Shown piece by piece: positions 27,121 through 35,713 of a DNA stretch of 64,000 nucleotides. The first letter of the stretch is position 1; every line of letters begins with the position of its first letter. The stretch covers positions 4,216,001-4,280,000 of the forward strand of contig NZ_CP041146.1 of the NCBI RefSeq assembly GCF_006494775.1. Reading direction: 5' to 3'. Below the pieces are notes generated by a model. It was not told the DNA's origin. It made no database searches and saw only the letters and a program-made list of their open reading frames with translations. A program made the position numbers and the translations under genes. Origin of the DNA: Nocardioides humi. Its GTDB lineage: Bacteria > Actinomycetota > Actinomycetes > Propionibacteriales > Nocardioidaceae.

Positions 27121-27963
27121 ATGCCTCTCAACCTCCCGGAGGGCAAGAAGATCGCCGTCAACATCGGCGCCGACTTCGACGCCCACGCCGTGTGGATGGG
27201 CACCTTCGACAAGACCAGCCCCAGCTACCTCTCGCGCGGGGAGTACTGCGCGACCGTCGGCGTACCGCGGCTGCTCGACCTCTTCGAGCGCTACGACATC
27301 CAGGGCACCTGGTGCACGCCGGTGCACACGATGGAGACCTTCCCCGACGCGTTCGCCAGGATCGTCGAGGCGGGCCAGGAGGTCGCCGCCCACGGCTGCT
27401 ACCACGAGTCCGTCCCGAGCCTGGACCGGGACACCGAGATCCGCCTCATGGAGCAGACCATCGAGGGCCACCTCAAGCATGTCGGCAAGGCCCCGCGCGG
27501 CTACCGCTCGCCCGCCTGGGACTTCACCGAGCACACCCTGGAGCTGCTGGAGAAGACCGGCTTCGAGTGGGACTCCTCGCTCATGGGCCACGACTTCCAG
27601 CCCTACCACCCGCGTCCGGTGGACGTGCGCTGGGAGGAGGGCTCGGTGTTCGGCCCGCCGAGCCCGCTGCTGGAGTTCCCCGTCTCGTGGTACCTCGACG
27701 ACTTCCCGGTCGGCGAGTACATCCCCGGCGTGAACCCGGGCCTCGGCTCCAGCGAGGTCATGTTCCAGCGCTTCCAGGACCACTTCGACTTCGCCTACCA
27801 GCGGGAGACCGACCCGGTCCTGGCGATCACCCTGCACCCGCAGACCGCGGCCCGCGCCCACCACCTGCTGGGCCTCGAGCGGCTGCTCGACCACATGGCG
27901 TCCCACGAGGGCGTCTGGTTCGCCTCGCTGAGCGACATCTACGACACCTGGACCGAGGACTGA
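27121..27963 (+). CDS. Polysaccharide-deacetylase-fold hydrolase (PuuE/PgdA-imidase-like)
   Basis: Cytoplasmic NodB-fold hydrolase of 280 residues without a signal peptide, which argues against a cell-wall substrate. Metal-site segments are GADFDAH (D18, D20, H22), HGCYHE (H91, H95) and YRSPAWDFTEHTLELL, closer to PuuE allantoinase and HpPgdA-type enzymes that open cyclic ureides or imides than to chitin deacetylases. HPQTAARAHHLLGLERLLDH ends the barrel. Paired with an amidase, a two-step cyclic amide/ureide cleavage is a reasonable hypothesis. GGAGCAACGCC supplies the Shine-Dalgarno. Confidence 0.85.
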   Translation: MPLNLPEGKKIAVNIGADFDAHAVWMGTFDKTSPSYLSRGEYCATVGVPRLLDLFERYDIQGTWCTPVHTMETFPDAFARIVEAGQEVAAHGCYHESVPSLDRDTEIRLMEQTIEGHLKHVGKAPRGYRSPAWDFTEHTLELLEKTGFEWDSSLMGHDFQPYHPRPVDVRWEEGSVFGPPSPLLEFPVSWYLDDFPVGEYIPGVNPGLGSSEVMFQRFQDHFDFAYQRETDPVLAITLHPQTAARAHHLLGLERLLDHMASHEGVWFASLSDIYDTWTED

Positions 27964-28040
27964 TCCGCCGGCACCTGTCTCGGGCTCACCGGGGCGCAGC
28001 GTCGCGCCCGTCCCGACCCCCACGTTCGAAGGAACCCACC

Positions 28041-29072
28041 ATGAAGCACCGTCCCCTCCTCTCCGCCGCCGTCGCCGGCGTCGCCGTCTGCCTGGCCATG
28101 GCCGGCTGCTCCTCGGGCGTCACGGACACGGCGTCCGCGTCGACCGAGATCATCGACGCCCCGGTCAGCGATCCCGCCGACCTGAAGATCGCCTACTTCT
28201 CGGCCGGCACCAGCAACTCCTACCTGCAGGCCGCGATCGACGAGGCGAAGAAGACCGCCGGCGAGATCGGCGCCGACCTCGACGTCTTCGACGGCGCGTT
28301 CGACGCGCAGGTGCAGTTCGACCAGATGCAGCAGGCCCTGACGAGCGGCAAGTACAACGCCTTCGTCGTCGAGCCCAACGACGGCAACCTGGTCTGCGAC
28401 ATCCTCACCCAGCAGGCTCCGGAGAAGAACGTCCTGGTGTCGGTGTTCAACCTGCCGATCTGCGGGCGCGCCACCGAGCTCGGCGAGGAGACGCACCAGC
28501 CCGGCACGATCACGTACGTCGGCGGGCAGACCCTCGACGTCTACGAGGACTGGGTCCAGGACGTGATCGACTCCCACCCCGACGGCGCCAAGATCGCGCT
28601 CGTGTCCGGGCCGGACCTCAACGCCAACACGCTCTGCTTCTTCGAGGCGGCCAAGGCGTTCGAGGAGGCCGAGGGCTTCGAGGTCGTCGCCAAGCAGACC
28701 ACCGACTACACCACGCCCAAGGCGTTCGACGCGGCCCAGACGATCGTCCAGGCGAACCCGGACGTCGACGTGATCATGTCGAACTTCTCCGGCATGACCC
28801 GCGGGGTCGTCGAGGCGGTCGGCAACAAGGACGTCGAGATCTACGACTTCGGCGGCGACGAGTGGGCGCTGCAGAACGTCGCGTCCGGTGCGCTGACCAG
28901 CTCGGTGATGATGCTGCCCCGCGTCGAGACCCGGGAGGCGATCGAGGCCGTCGCCCGGTACGTCGAGGGCGAGGACGTCCCGGTGTTCATCAACCTCGCC
29001 GAGTCCGACACCCTCCCCGGCACGCCGTTCGCCACCAAGGAGAACGTCGCGCAGTTCACGGCCGAGTACTGA
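28041..29072 (+). CDS. ABC transporter substrate-binding lipoprotein (ribose/Peripla_BP_4 type)
   Basis: Extracytoplasmic solute receptor, 343 residues. The signal peptide ends in the lipobox LAMAGC (cysteine at about residue 23). The mature protein has the two-lobe type I fold of RbsB-like receptors: LKIAYFSAGTSNSYLQAAID, AFDAQVQFDQMQQALTSGKY, VVEPNDGNLVCDIL, and VIMSNFSGMTRGVVEAVGNK. It heads the receptor-ATPase-permease set. The ligand is unknown; adjacent hydrolases suggest something other than a simple pentose. Confidence 0.92.
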   Translation: MKHRPLLSAAVAGVAVCLAMAGCSSGVTDTASASTEIIDAPVSDPADLKIAYFSAGTSNSYLQAAIDEAKKTAGEIGADLDVFDGAFDAQVQFDQMQQALTSGKYNAFVVEPNDGNLVCDILTQQAPEKNVLVSVFNLPICGRATELGEETHQPGTITYVGGQTLDVYEDWVQDVIDSHPDGAKIALVSGPDLNANTLCFFEAAKAFEEAEGFEVVAKQTTDYTTPKAFDAAQTIVQANPDVDVIMSNFSGMTRGVVEAVGNKDVEIYDFGGDEWALQNVASGALTSSVMMLPRVETREAIEAVARYVEGEDVPVFINLAESDTLPGTPFATKENVAQFTAEY

Positions 29073-29092
29073 GCAGGGTCCTGGAGACCGTC

Positions 29093-30610
29093 ATGAGCGA
29101 CATCCACACGCCCGCCATCTCCTGCCGCGGCGCGCGCAAGGTCTTCGGCGGCGCGGTCGCCGTCGCCGGCGCCGACCTCACCGTCCGTGCCGGGGAGGTC
29201 CACGCCCTCGTCGGCGAGAACGGCGCTGGCAAGTCCACCCTCCTCGGCATGGTCAGCGGCCGGCTGTCCGCCGACGCGGGAGTCGTCGAGGTGTTCGGCC
29301 ACCGGATGCACGGAGGCAACCCGCGCGAGAGCCGGGAGCGCGGCCTCGTGGCGGTCTACCAGGAGCTGACCATGGTGCCGGGCCTGACCGCGGAGGCGAA
29401 CGTCTTCCTCGGCCAGGTCCGGACCCGGCGCGGTCTCCTGGACGGCCGCGCGATGCGGCGGCGCTACCTCGAGCTCTGCGCGGACCTGGAGATCGACGTA
29501 CCGCCGACGGCGCTGGCCCGGGACCTGTCGGTCTCGCAGCAGCAGATGCTCGAGATCATGCGCGGCATCGAGAGCAACGGCCGGGTGCTGGTGCTCGACG
29601 AGCCGACGGCCGCGCTGGCCGAGCACGAGCGGGAGACGCTCTACCGGATCCTGCGCCGGCTGACGGCACGCGGGACGACGATCGTCTTCGTCAGCCACAA
29701 CCTCGACGAGGTGCTGGACCTGAGCGACACCATCACCGTGCTGCGCGACGGTCACGTCGTGCGCAGCGCCCCGCGCGGCGAGTGGAGCAGGCCGACGCTC
29801 ATCGAGCACATGGTCGGGCGCACGGTGGACAAGCTCGCCGACCGCGGCACCCACCCGTTCGGCGCGGAGGTCCTGGCGGCGCGCGGCGTCGAGCTGCCGG
29901 GGGTGCTGCACGACATCGACGTCACGGTCCGGGCCGGCGAGATCGTCGGACTCTGGGGGCTGGTCGGCTCCGGTCGGACGACCTTCCTCCGCTCGCTCGC
30001 CGGTGCCGAGCCGGCCTCGTCCGGCGAGCTGCGCCTGGCCGGCGAGCCGGTGCCGTGGCCACGCTCGGTGCGCCAGGCGGTCGGCCGGGGCGTGGTGATG
30101 GTGCCGGAGTCCCGCAAGCAGGCGCTGGTGCTCGGCATGGACGGCGTCAGCAACTACCGGCTCGGTCGCGACGACGGCCGACGGGTCTTCCTGGACCGTG
30201 GCGCCGAGCGGGCCGAGGCGGCCGAGACCGCCGACTTCTTCGCCTTCAAGCGCTCGCGGCTCGGCGAGCCGGTGCGCAACCTGTCCGGCGGCAACCAGCA
30301 GAAGGTGCTGCTGGCGAAGTGGGCCGGACACCGGCCCGACGTCTTCCTCGTCGACGAGCCGACCCGGGGCATCGACATCGGCGCGAAGGCCGAGGTGCTC
30401 ACCTCGCTGGTGCGCCTGGCTGCCGAGGGTGCCGCGGTGGTCGTCACCTCCTCGGAGCTGGAGGAGGTGCTCGCGATCGCCAACCGGCTCCTGGTCTTCG
30501 CCCACGGCTCCGTCGTGCGCGAGATCCCCAGCGACGACCCCGAATTCAACGTCGACGCCGTCGTGCGTCACGGCTTCAGCACAGGAGAGACCCATGAACC
30601 CGTCCACTGA
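29093..30610 (+). CDS. ABC transporter ATPase, duplicated RbsA-type
   Basis: A 505-residue protein with two nucleotide-binding domains, typical of carbohydrate uptake transporter family 2. The first has Walker A GENGAGKST, signature-region DLSVSQQQMLEIMRG and Walker B VLVLDEPTAAL. The second has a degenerate Walker A (GLVGSGRTT), signature NLSGGNQQKVLLAKW and VDEPTRGIDIG. This asymmetry is normal for RbsA. Its 3' end overlaps the permease start by 17 bp, so the two are translationally linked. Confidence 0.93.
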   Translation: MSDIHTPAISCRGARKVFGGAVAVAGADLTVRAGEVHALVGENGAGKSTLLGMVSGRLSADAGVVEVFGHRMHGGNPRESRERGLVAVYQELTMVPGLTAEANVFLGQVRTRRGLLDGRAMRRRYLELCADLEIDVPPTALARDLSVSQQQMLEIMRGIESNGRVLVLDEPTAALAEHERETLYRILRRLTARGTTIVFVSHNLDEVLDLSDTITVLRDGHVVRSAPRGEWSRPTLIEHMVGRTVDKLADRGTHPFGAEVLAARGVELPGVLHDIDVTVRAGEIVGLWGLVGSGRTTFLRSLAGAEPASSGELRLAGEPVPWPRSVRQAVGRGVVMVPESRKQALVLGMDGVSNYRLGRDDGRRVFLDRGAERAEAAETADFFAFKRSRLGEPVRNLSGGNQQKVLLAKWAGHRPDVFLVDEPTRGIDIGAKAEVLTSLVRLAAEGAAVVVTSSELEEVLAIANRLLVFAHGSVVREIPSDDPEFNVDAVVRHGFSTGETHEPVH

Positions 30611-31592
30611 ACTCTCGCCCGCCGGGCCGGTGGCCGCCATGCCGCCGGCCGAGGGCGCCTCGCTCGCGCCGCTGGCCTCCCGTTTCGCGATGATCGTGGT
30701 GCTCGTCGGCCTGGTCGCGCTCGCGAGCATCCTCTACCCGGGCTTCCTCGCCCCGGCCAACCTGCGGGACCTGCTGCTGCAGAACACCGCGGTCGGCATC
30801 GTGGCGCTCGGCATGACGTTCGTGATCATCTCGGGCGGCTTCGACCTGTCGGTCGGCGCGACGTACGCGCTGGGGGCGACCGTCTCCGCGGGCGTCGCGC
30901 TCTCCACGGGGTCGCCGGTCGTGGGCATCGGCGCGGCGGTCCTCGCCGGTCTCGTCTGCGGGGTCGCCAACGGCGTGCTCGTCGCCCGGGTGGGGATCAA
31001 CCCGTTCGTCGCCACGCTCGGCAGTGCGTCGGTGATCTCCGGGGTCGCTTACCTCTACTCGAACTCGGCGCCGTTCATCGTGTCCGACCCGAGCTTCAAG
31101 ATCCTCGCCCGCTCGAGCGTCGCCGGGATCCCGACGCCGATCCTGATCCTCGTCGTCACGTTCGTGATCGGCGGGATCGCGCTCGCGATGACCCGCTACG
31201 GCCGCAACATCTACGCCGTCGGCGGCAACCACGAGGCGGGCTGGCTCTCCGGCCTGCGGGTCAAGGACCTGACGGCCAGCGTCTACGTCCTCACCGGCGT
31301 CCTGGCGGCGTTCGCGGGCACCATCGACGCCTCGCGGCTCGGCGTCGGCCAGGCCGACGTGGGCGCCAACATCGCCCTCGACGCGATCGCCATCGTGATC
31401 GTGGGCGGTACGTCGCTGCGCGGCGGCGAGGGCGCGGTGTGGCGCAGTGCGGTCGGCCTGCTCATCTTCGCGACGCTGACCAACCTCTTCTACAGCCTCA
31501 ACCTGTCGCAGAACTGGCAGCTGATCGCCAAGGGGACCATCGTGCTGCTCGCCGTCGCGCTCGACTCCTGGTCGCGCAGCCGGCGCTCCTGA
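30594..31592 (+). CDS. ABC transporter permease, RbsC type
   Basis: Inner-membrane permease of 332 residues with about 8-10 hydrophobic segments. It carries the family core MTFVIISGGFDLSVGATYAL, VGINPFVATLGSASVISGV, and the coupling-helix region YGRNIYAVGGNHEAGWLSGL. Its start lies inside the ATPase 3' end. It completes the importer with the receptor at 28041 and the ATPase at 29093. Only one permease is encoded, so it presumably acts as a homodimer. Confidence 0.92.
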   Translation: MNPSTELSPAGPVAAMPPAEGASLAPLASRFAMIVVLVGLVALASILYPGFLAPANLRDLLLQNTAVGIVALGMTFVIISGGFDLSVGATYALGATVSAGVALSTGSPVVGIGAAVLAGLVCGVANGVLVARVGINPFVATLGSASVISGVAYLYSNSAPFIVSDPSFKILARSSVAGIPTPILILVVTFVIGGIALAMTRYGRNIYAVGGNHEAGWLSGLRVKDLTASVYVLTGVLAAFAGTIDASRLGVGQADVGANIALDAIAIVIVGGTSLRGGEGAVWRSAVGLLIFATLTNLFYSLNLSQNWQLIAKGTIVLLAVALDSWSRSRRS

Positions 31593-31696
31593 GCGGCGAT
31601 CGACCGGCGATCGGCGAGCGCGGCCGGGCCCGGGCGGCGCCGTCTATCCTCGGGGGAGGGGCTCGGGCTCTGCTCGGAGGGGGAAAGGAGGGGGCC

Positions 31697-33469
31697 GTGC
31701 CCAACGACGAGACCACCGTCGCGACCGCGCACGAGATCGTCCTGACCCCCGGCGGCGAGCTCTCCACGGTCCGCGGGGTCGGTGCGGAGGTCGCCGGGCG
31801 CCTCGAGGGCCTGCTCGACATCGCCCGGCGGGCCGGCCGGCTCGCAGGCCACCACGAGCTGTCGTTCTACTGGCGCGACGACGACAACCGGGTGGTCTTC
31901 GCCACCGTCCGCTCGCCGGGTCACGAGTCCCGCACCTCGCTCTCCTGGGTCGACGAGGCGGAGCTCCCGCACGGCATCACGCAGCGCGAGCTCGACGTCC
32001 TCACCCTGCTGGTCGGCGGCCTCAGCAACGCCCAGATCGCCACCCGGCTGTGGACCAGCGTCCGCACCGTCTCCACGCACGTCGAGCGGGTGCTGGCCAA
32101 GCTCGAGGTCGCGACCCGGGCCGGTGCCGCGGCGGTCGCGGTCGAGGAGAGCCTGCTGGTGCTGCCCGTCCCGGGCGGCCCGGAGGGCTTCGAGCGGCTC
32201 CTCATCGGCCGTCTCAGCACGCCCGACCCGGAGCCGGCGCCACCGCTGCTCGGGCGTCGTCCGCCTCCGCCGCCGCGCAGCGGCCGTCGCTCGGTACGCC
32301 GGCCGATCCTGCTCGGCAGCGCCTTCCCGACGACGGGCCAGATCGCCGACGACGGCCTCGAGATGGTGCGCGCCAGCCAGCTCGCCATCGACGAGATCAA
32401 CGCGCGCGGCGGGATCAGCGGCCGCCCGGTGAAGCTCGTCAACGTCGACCTGGACATCCGGAGCTCGGTCTCCGTCGCGCGGGCCTTCGACGAGCTGGCC
32501 GGCCTCGACGTCGACGCGATGGTGTCGGGCTACCTCGACGACCAGCGGGTGGCCCACGAGATCGCCGCGGAGCACCAGGCGCCGTACCTCCACGCCGCCA
32601 CCCTGGACTCGATGGTGCGGGTGGTCGAGGACAACCCGGGCCGCTACGGCAACGTCTTCCAGATCTGTCCGAGCGACACCAACTACGGACCCGGCTTCGT
32701 CAACGCGATGAGCTTCCTGCGCGAGTCCGGGCAGCTCTCGCCCCACTCCCGCTCGCTCGCCGTCGTCCGCGGGCGGTGGAAGCTCGGCGACCTGGGCCTG
32801 GAGGACGCCGTCGCGCGGGCCGAGCGCGACGGCTGGCGCATCGACTACCTCGCCGACGACGTCGTCGGGGACGAGGCCTGGCGCGAGCACGGCCGCCGGG
32901 TCGCGCAGTTCGCCCCCGCCGCGGTCCTGATCGGCACCTACTTCGAGGACGAGGCCGCGCAGTTCGTCCGGGCCTTCCAGGCCGACCCGGCGCCCACCGT
33001 CCTCTACGCCCTCTACGCGCCCTCCATCCCGCGGTTCCGGATCGACCTGGGGCCCGCTGCGGAGGGTCTGCTCTGGGCCACGACGACGGGCACCTACTCC
33101 GACGACGTCGCCCGCCGCTTCTCCCAGCGCTATCGCGACGCGTGGGCGGTCAGCCCCGGCCGCTCCCATGCGGGCATCGCCTACGACCGGGTGCGGATCC
33201 TCGCCTCCGCCTGGGCCCGCGCGGACTCACCCCGCGACTTCGCCTCGGTGATCGAGTCGCTGCGCCAGGGCGTCCACCGCGGCGTCAACGGCGCCTACAG
33301 CTTCGCCAACGCCGGCCAGTCCGCGCTGTCCTACCCGATGGCGACGCCCGACCCGTCGATCGGCATGGCGCACCTGGTGTTCCAGATCCAGGACAACCGG
33401 CAGCGGATCGTGCACCCCGAGCCCTACACCGAGGCGCGCTTCCGGCGCCCGGCCTGGTGGCCGGCCTGA
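31697..33469 (+). CDS. LuxR-type HTH fused to a periplasmic-binding-protein-like ligand domain
   Basis: Predicted one-component regulator of 590 residues. Residues about 90-155 are a GerE/LuxR helix-turn-helix (ITQRELDVLTLLVGGLSNAQ, then TRLWTSVRTVSTHVERVLAK). A Pro-rich linker joins it to a type I periplasmic-binding fold (about 200-590: RRPILLGSAFPTTGQIADDG, LAIDEINARGGISGRPVKLV), of the Leu/Ile/Val and AmiC amide-sensor class. No signal peptide or membrane helix is present, so the ligand domain should work in the cytoplasm. AAAGGAGG precedes the GTG at 31697. It follows the importer operon and is likely its regulator (inference). Confidence 0.8.
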   Translation: MPNDETTVATAHEIVLTPGGELSTVRGVGAEVAGRLEGLLDIARRAGRLAGHHELSFYWRDDDNRVVFATVRSPGHESRTSLSWVDEAELPHGITQRELDVLTLLVGGLSNAQIATRLWTSVRTVSTHVERVLAKLEVATRAGAAAVAVEESLLVLPVPGGPEGFERLLIGRLSTPDPEPAPPLLGRRPPPPPRSGRRSVRRPILLGSAFPTTGQIADDGLEMVRASQLAIDEINARGGISGRPVKLVNVDLDIRSSVSVARAFDELAGLDVDAMVSGYLDDQRVAHEIAAEHQAPYLHAATLDSMVRVVEDNPGRYGNVFQICPSDTNYGPGFVNAMSFLRESGQLSPHSRSLAVVRGRWKLGDLGLEDAVARAERDGWRIDYLADDVVGDEAWREHGRRVAQFAPAAVLIGTYFEDEAAQFVRAFQADPAPTVLYALYAPSIPRFRIDLGPAAEGLLWATTTGTYSDDVARRFSQRYRDAWAVSPGRSHAGIAYDRVRILASAWARADSPRDFASVIESLRQGVHRGVNGAYSFANAGQSALSYPMATPDPSIGMAHLVFQIQDNRQRIVHPEPYTEARFRRPAWWPA

Positions 33470-33497
33470 GTCTCGGTCCGGGGTCCACCGGGTCCCG

Positions 33498-34571
33498 TCA
33501 GGCGACCAGGTCGTCCCAGCCCGCCGCGAGGTAGTCGAGGAACGCCGGGCCGACGTGCTCGGCGGCGAGCACGTCGCGCGGGACCGGGCGCGGGCGCGCG
33601 GTGAAGTCCGCGTCCGCGACGGCCCGGGCCGCGAAGTCGTGGTGCAGGATCGCGCCGATGCCGACGGTCACCACGTCGGCTCCCCGGTCGAGGCACCACT
33701 GCGCGTCCGCGGCGGACAGCACGCCGCCCGCGACGCCGAGCAGGGCGCCGTGGCGGGGGAGGTCGGTGAAGCGCTCGATCAGCAGGCCGTCGTGCTCCTC
33801 GGCGCGGGGTCCCATCCGCACGTCCCACAGGGACATGTCGAGGTAGTCGAGCAGGCCGGTCGCCAGCACGGCGCGGGCGGTCTCGCGGCCCTCCGGCAGC
33901 GCGATGCCGTAGCCCTCGGGCGTCAGCCGCAGCCCGAGCTGGAAGTCCGGGCCGGTCGCGGACCGGATCCCGTCGAGGACCTCCAGGAGGACCCGCATCC
34001 GGTCCTCCAGCGCGCCGCCGTACCCGTCCTCGCGGTGGTTCGAGCGCGCGTCGAGGAACTGGGCCAGGAGGTACCCGTGCGCGCCGTGCACCTCCACCCC
34101 GTCGAAGCCGGCCTCCTCGGCCCGCACCGCGGCGGCGACGAAGTCCGCGACGACCCGCCGCACCCCGTCGGTGGTCAGCGCCACCGTGTCCTTGGCCGGG
34201 TCCGCCCACGGTCCGACGTTGGCCACGCCGTTGAGCGCGGCGTCGGCGCGCCGTCCCGCGTGGTGCAGCTGGACGGCGGACCGGGTCCCGGTCGTCCGCA
34301 GGCTCTCCGCCAGCCGCCGCAGCCCCGGCAGGTGCTCGTCGCCGGCGATGCCGAGCTGGCCGCGCCAGGCCCGGCCCTCCGGCGTGACGTACGCCGCGCA
34401 CGTCATGGTCAGTCCGAAGCCGCCGCGCCCGCGCGCGACCAGCCAGTCGTGCTCGTCGTCGCTCAGGGTGCCGTCGTCGTTGCTCTGCACGTTCGTCAGC
34501 GGAGCCAGGGCGAAGCGGTTGGCCCAGGCGGGTCCGCGCCGCGGCGTGACCGGGTCGGAGAGGGAGTGCAC
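33498..34571 (-). CDS. NADH:flavin oxidoreductase, Old Yellow Enzyme family
   Basis: FMN-dependent TIM-barrel oxidoreductase, 357 residues. It begins at a GTG (MHSLSDPVTPRRGP) with GGGAGGATGG upstream. Family segments include NRFALAPLTNVQSNDDGTLS, AVQLHHAGRRAD, EVHGAHGYLLAQFLDARSNH and the phosphate-binding GVAGGVLSAADAQ and VTVGIGAILHHDFA. Substrates of this family are alpha/beta-unsaturated carbonyls or nitro compounds; none is indicated here. Its 5' end is 37 bp from a hairpin that follows tRNA-Phe. Confidence 0.88.
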   Translation of the reverse strand: MHSLSDPVTPRRGPAWANRFALAPLTNVQSNDDGTLSDDEHDWLVARGRGGFGLTMTCAAYVTPEGRAWRGQLGIAGDEHLPGLRRLAESLRTTGTRSAVQLHHAGRRADAALNGVANVGPWADPAKDTVALTTDGVRRVVADFVAAAVRAEEAGFDGVEVHGAHGYLLAQFLDARSNHREDGYGGALEDRMRVLLEVLDGIRSATGPDFQLGLRLTPEGYGIALPEGRETARAVLATGLLDYLDMSLWDVRMGPRAEEHDGLLIERFTDLPRHGALLGVAGGVLSAADAQWCLDRGADVVTVGIGAILHHDFAARAVADADFTARPRPVPRDVLAAEHVGPAFLDYLAAGWDDLVA

Positions 34572-34607
34572 CCCGCCATCCTCCCAGCGCGCCGCACCCG
34601 GAACGAC

Positions 34608-34637
34608 GAGACCCCGCCGGCGTACGGCGGGGGTCTC
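34608..34637 (-). terminator. Hairpin downstream of tRNA-Phe
   Basis: GAGACCCCGCCG pairs with CGGCGGGGGTCTC around a GCGTA loop, with one bulged base. It sits 9 nt beyond the tRNA-Phe 3' end on the minus strand, without a clear T-tract. Confidence 0.6.
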
Positions 34638-34645
34638 GCTGCTTG

Positions 34646-34719
34646 TGGGCAGGGGCGGGGTCGAACCGCCGACCTTCCACTTTTCAGGCGGACGCTCGTA
34701 CCAACTGAGCTACCTGCCC
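34646..34719 (-). tRNA. tRNA-Phe (GAA)
   Basis: The minus strand folds as a cloverleaf: acceptor GGGCAGG/CCTGCCC, D-arm AGCTCAGTTGGT, anticodon stem TCCGC/GTGGA around CTGAAAA (anticodon GAA, plus positions 34683-34685), and a T-arm with GGTTCGA. The discriminator is A and CCA is not encoded. A GC-rich hairpin follows. Confidence 0.95.
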
Positions 34720-34744
34720 AAGCAGTCGCACACCTTACCGGAGG

Positions 34745-34927
34745 GTGGGCCGTCGTACGAAAGCGGCGGCCACCTGCGGACGCTTCGTCTCGGTCGGCCC
34801 CGCACGCGACCGGGATGTCGCCGTCGCGTTCTACCGCCGGCAGGGGTTCGAGCCGGACGGTGCCGTCCGGGTCGAGCCCGAGGGCCGGGAGCTCCGCATG
34901 GTGCGCCCGCGACCGGCCACCGCCTGA
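34745..34927 (+). pseudogene. Truncated GNAT acetyltransferase C-terminal fragment
   Basis: A 60-codon reading frame whose middle, RDVAVAFYRRQGFEPDGAVR, and end, ELRMVRP, look like the last helix and strands of a GNAT acetyltransferase (AxxFYxxxGF motif). The acetyl-CoA-binding core that should precede it is missing; tRNA-Phe lies directly upstream instead. It is best read as a remnant after deletion. A real short gene is unlikely. Confidence 0.5.
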
Positions 34928-34995
34928 CGATGAGCGGCCCGACCACCCCGGGGACTATGCTGGCCCGCGCCGTGGAGGACCCGTCCCCACGGCGG

Positions 34996-35068
34996 GCCCC
35001 CATCGTCTAGCGGCCCAGGACACCGCCCTTTCACGGCGGGTACGCCGGTTCGAATCCGGTTGGGGGTG
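34996..35068 (+). tRNA. tRNA-Glu (UUC)
   Basis: Acceptor GCCCCCA pairs with TGGGGGT, with G as discriminator. The anticodon stem CCGCC/GGCGG encloses CTTTCAC (anticodon TTC at 35030-35032), and the T-arm has GGTTCGAATCC. CCA is not encoded. Confidence 0.95.
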
Positions 35069-35173
35069 CGCTGGTCTCCGGCTCCGAGCCGACGCGGCTC
35101 CCGATTGGGTGCCCTGGAGCAGCATGGGTTAGAGTTCCATCCGCTGCGCACGCGAGTGCGTCAGCGACAACCA

Positions 35174-35250
35174 GGCCCCGTAGCGCAGTTGGTTAGCGCG
35201 CCGCCCTGTCACGGCGGAGGCCGCGGGTTCGAGTCCCGTCGGGGTCGCCA
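35174..35250 (+). tRNA. tRNA-Asp (GUC), CCA encoded
   Basis: Acceptor GGCCCCG pairs with CGGGGTC. The anticodon loop CTGTCAC gives GTC (Asp), and the T-arm has GGGTTCGAGTCCC. The 3' CCA is encoded at 35248-35250. A strong hairpin terminator follows 4 nt later. tRNA-Glu lies 105 bp upstream. Confidence 0.95.
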
Positions 35251-35254
35251 GGCT

Positions 35255-35296
35255 CAGGCGACCTGTGTCTGCGGAAAGCGCAGACCAGGTCGCCTG
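35255..35296 (+). terminator. Long hairpin terminator after tRNA-Asp
   Basis: Outer arms CAGGCGACCTG/CAGGTCGCCTG and inner arms GTCTGCG/CGCAGAC stack around a GAAAG loop with a single bulged T. It is an 18-bp, GC-rich hairpin without a long T-tract, as often seen in actinobacteria. Confidence 0.85.
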
Positions 35297-35356
35297 GTGT
35301 GTTGGTGGCGGCCTTCGGCCGCGAGGCATGTGGGTCAACCCGGCAGAATGACTCGC

Positions 35357-35713
35357 ATGCCCGTCGAGATGAGCCCCGAGGACTTCGACGCCCTCGTCGA
35401 CCGCGCCCTCGACGGGATCCCCGAGGAGCTCGCCCGCCTCGTGCACAACGTGGTGGTCCTGGTCGAGGACGAGCCGCCGGCGGGGGAGCCCGACGACCTC
35501 CTCGGCCTGTACGACGGCGTGGCGCTCACCCAGCGCGACGGGTCCCTGATGCCGCAGCTGCCCGACCGGATCTTCCTCTTCCGCGGCCCGCTGCTCGACA
35601 TGTGCGACGACGAGGAGGACCTCGCCGAGGAGGTCCGGATCACCGTGGTCCACGAGGTCGCCCATCACTTCGGGATCGACGACGCGCGGCTGCACGACCT
35701 CGGCTACGCCTGA
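35357..35713 (+). CDS. Zincin-like metallopeptidase family protein (minimal MMP-like)
   Basis: An acidic protein of about 118 residues with the zinc motif HEVAHHFGID near the C terminus (HExxH plus downstream D). The N terminus MPVEMSPEDFDALVDRALDG and the region RIFLFRGPLLDMCDDEEDL match the short actinobacterial metallopeptidase family (zincin_1). An in-frame ATG at 35348 adds three residues. Peptidase activity has been inferred for the family from the fold. The last 10 bp overlap the convergent ATPase-domain gene. Confidence 0.82.
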   Translation: MPVEMSPEDFDALVDRALDGIPEELARLVHNVVVLVEDEPPAGEPDDLLGLYDGVALTQRDGSLMPQLPDRIFLFRGPLLDMCDDEEDLAEEVRITVVHEVAHHFGIDDARLHDLGYA

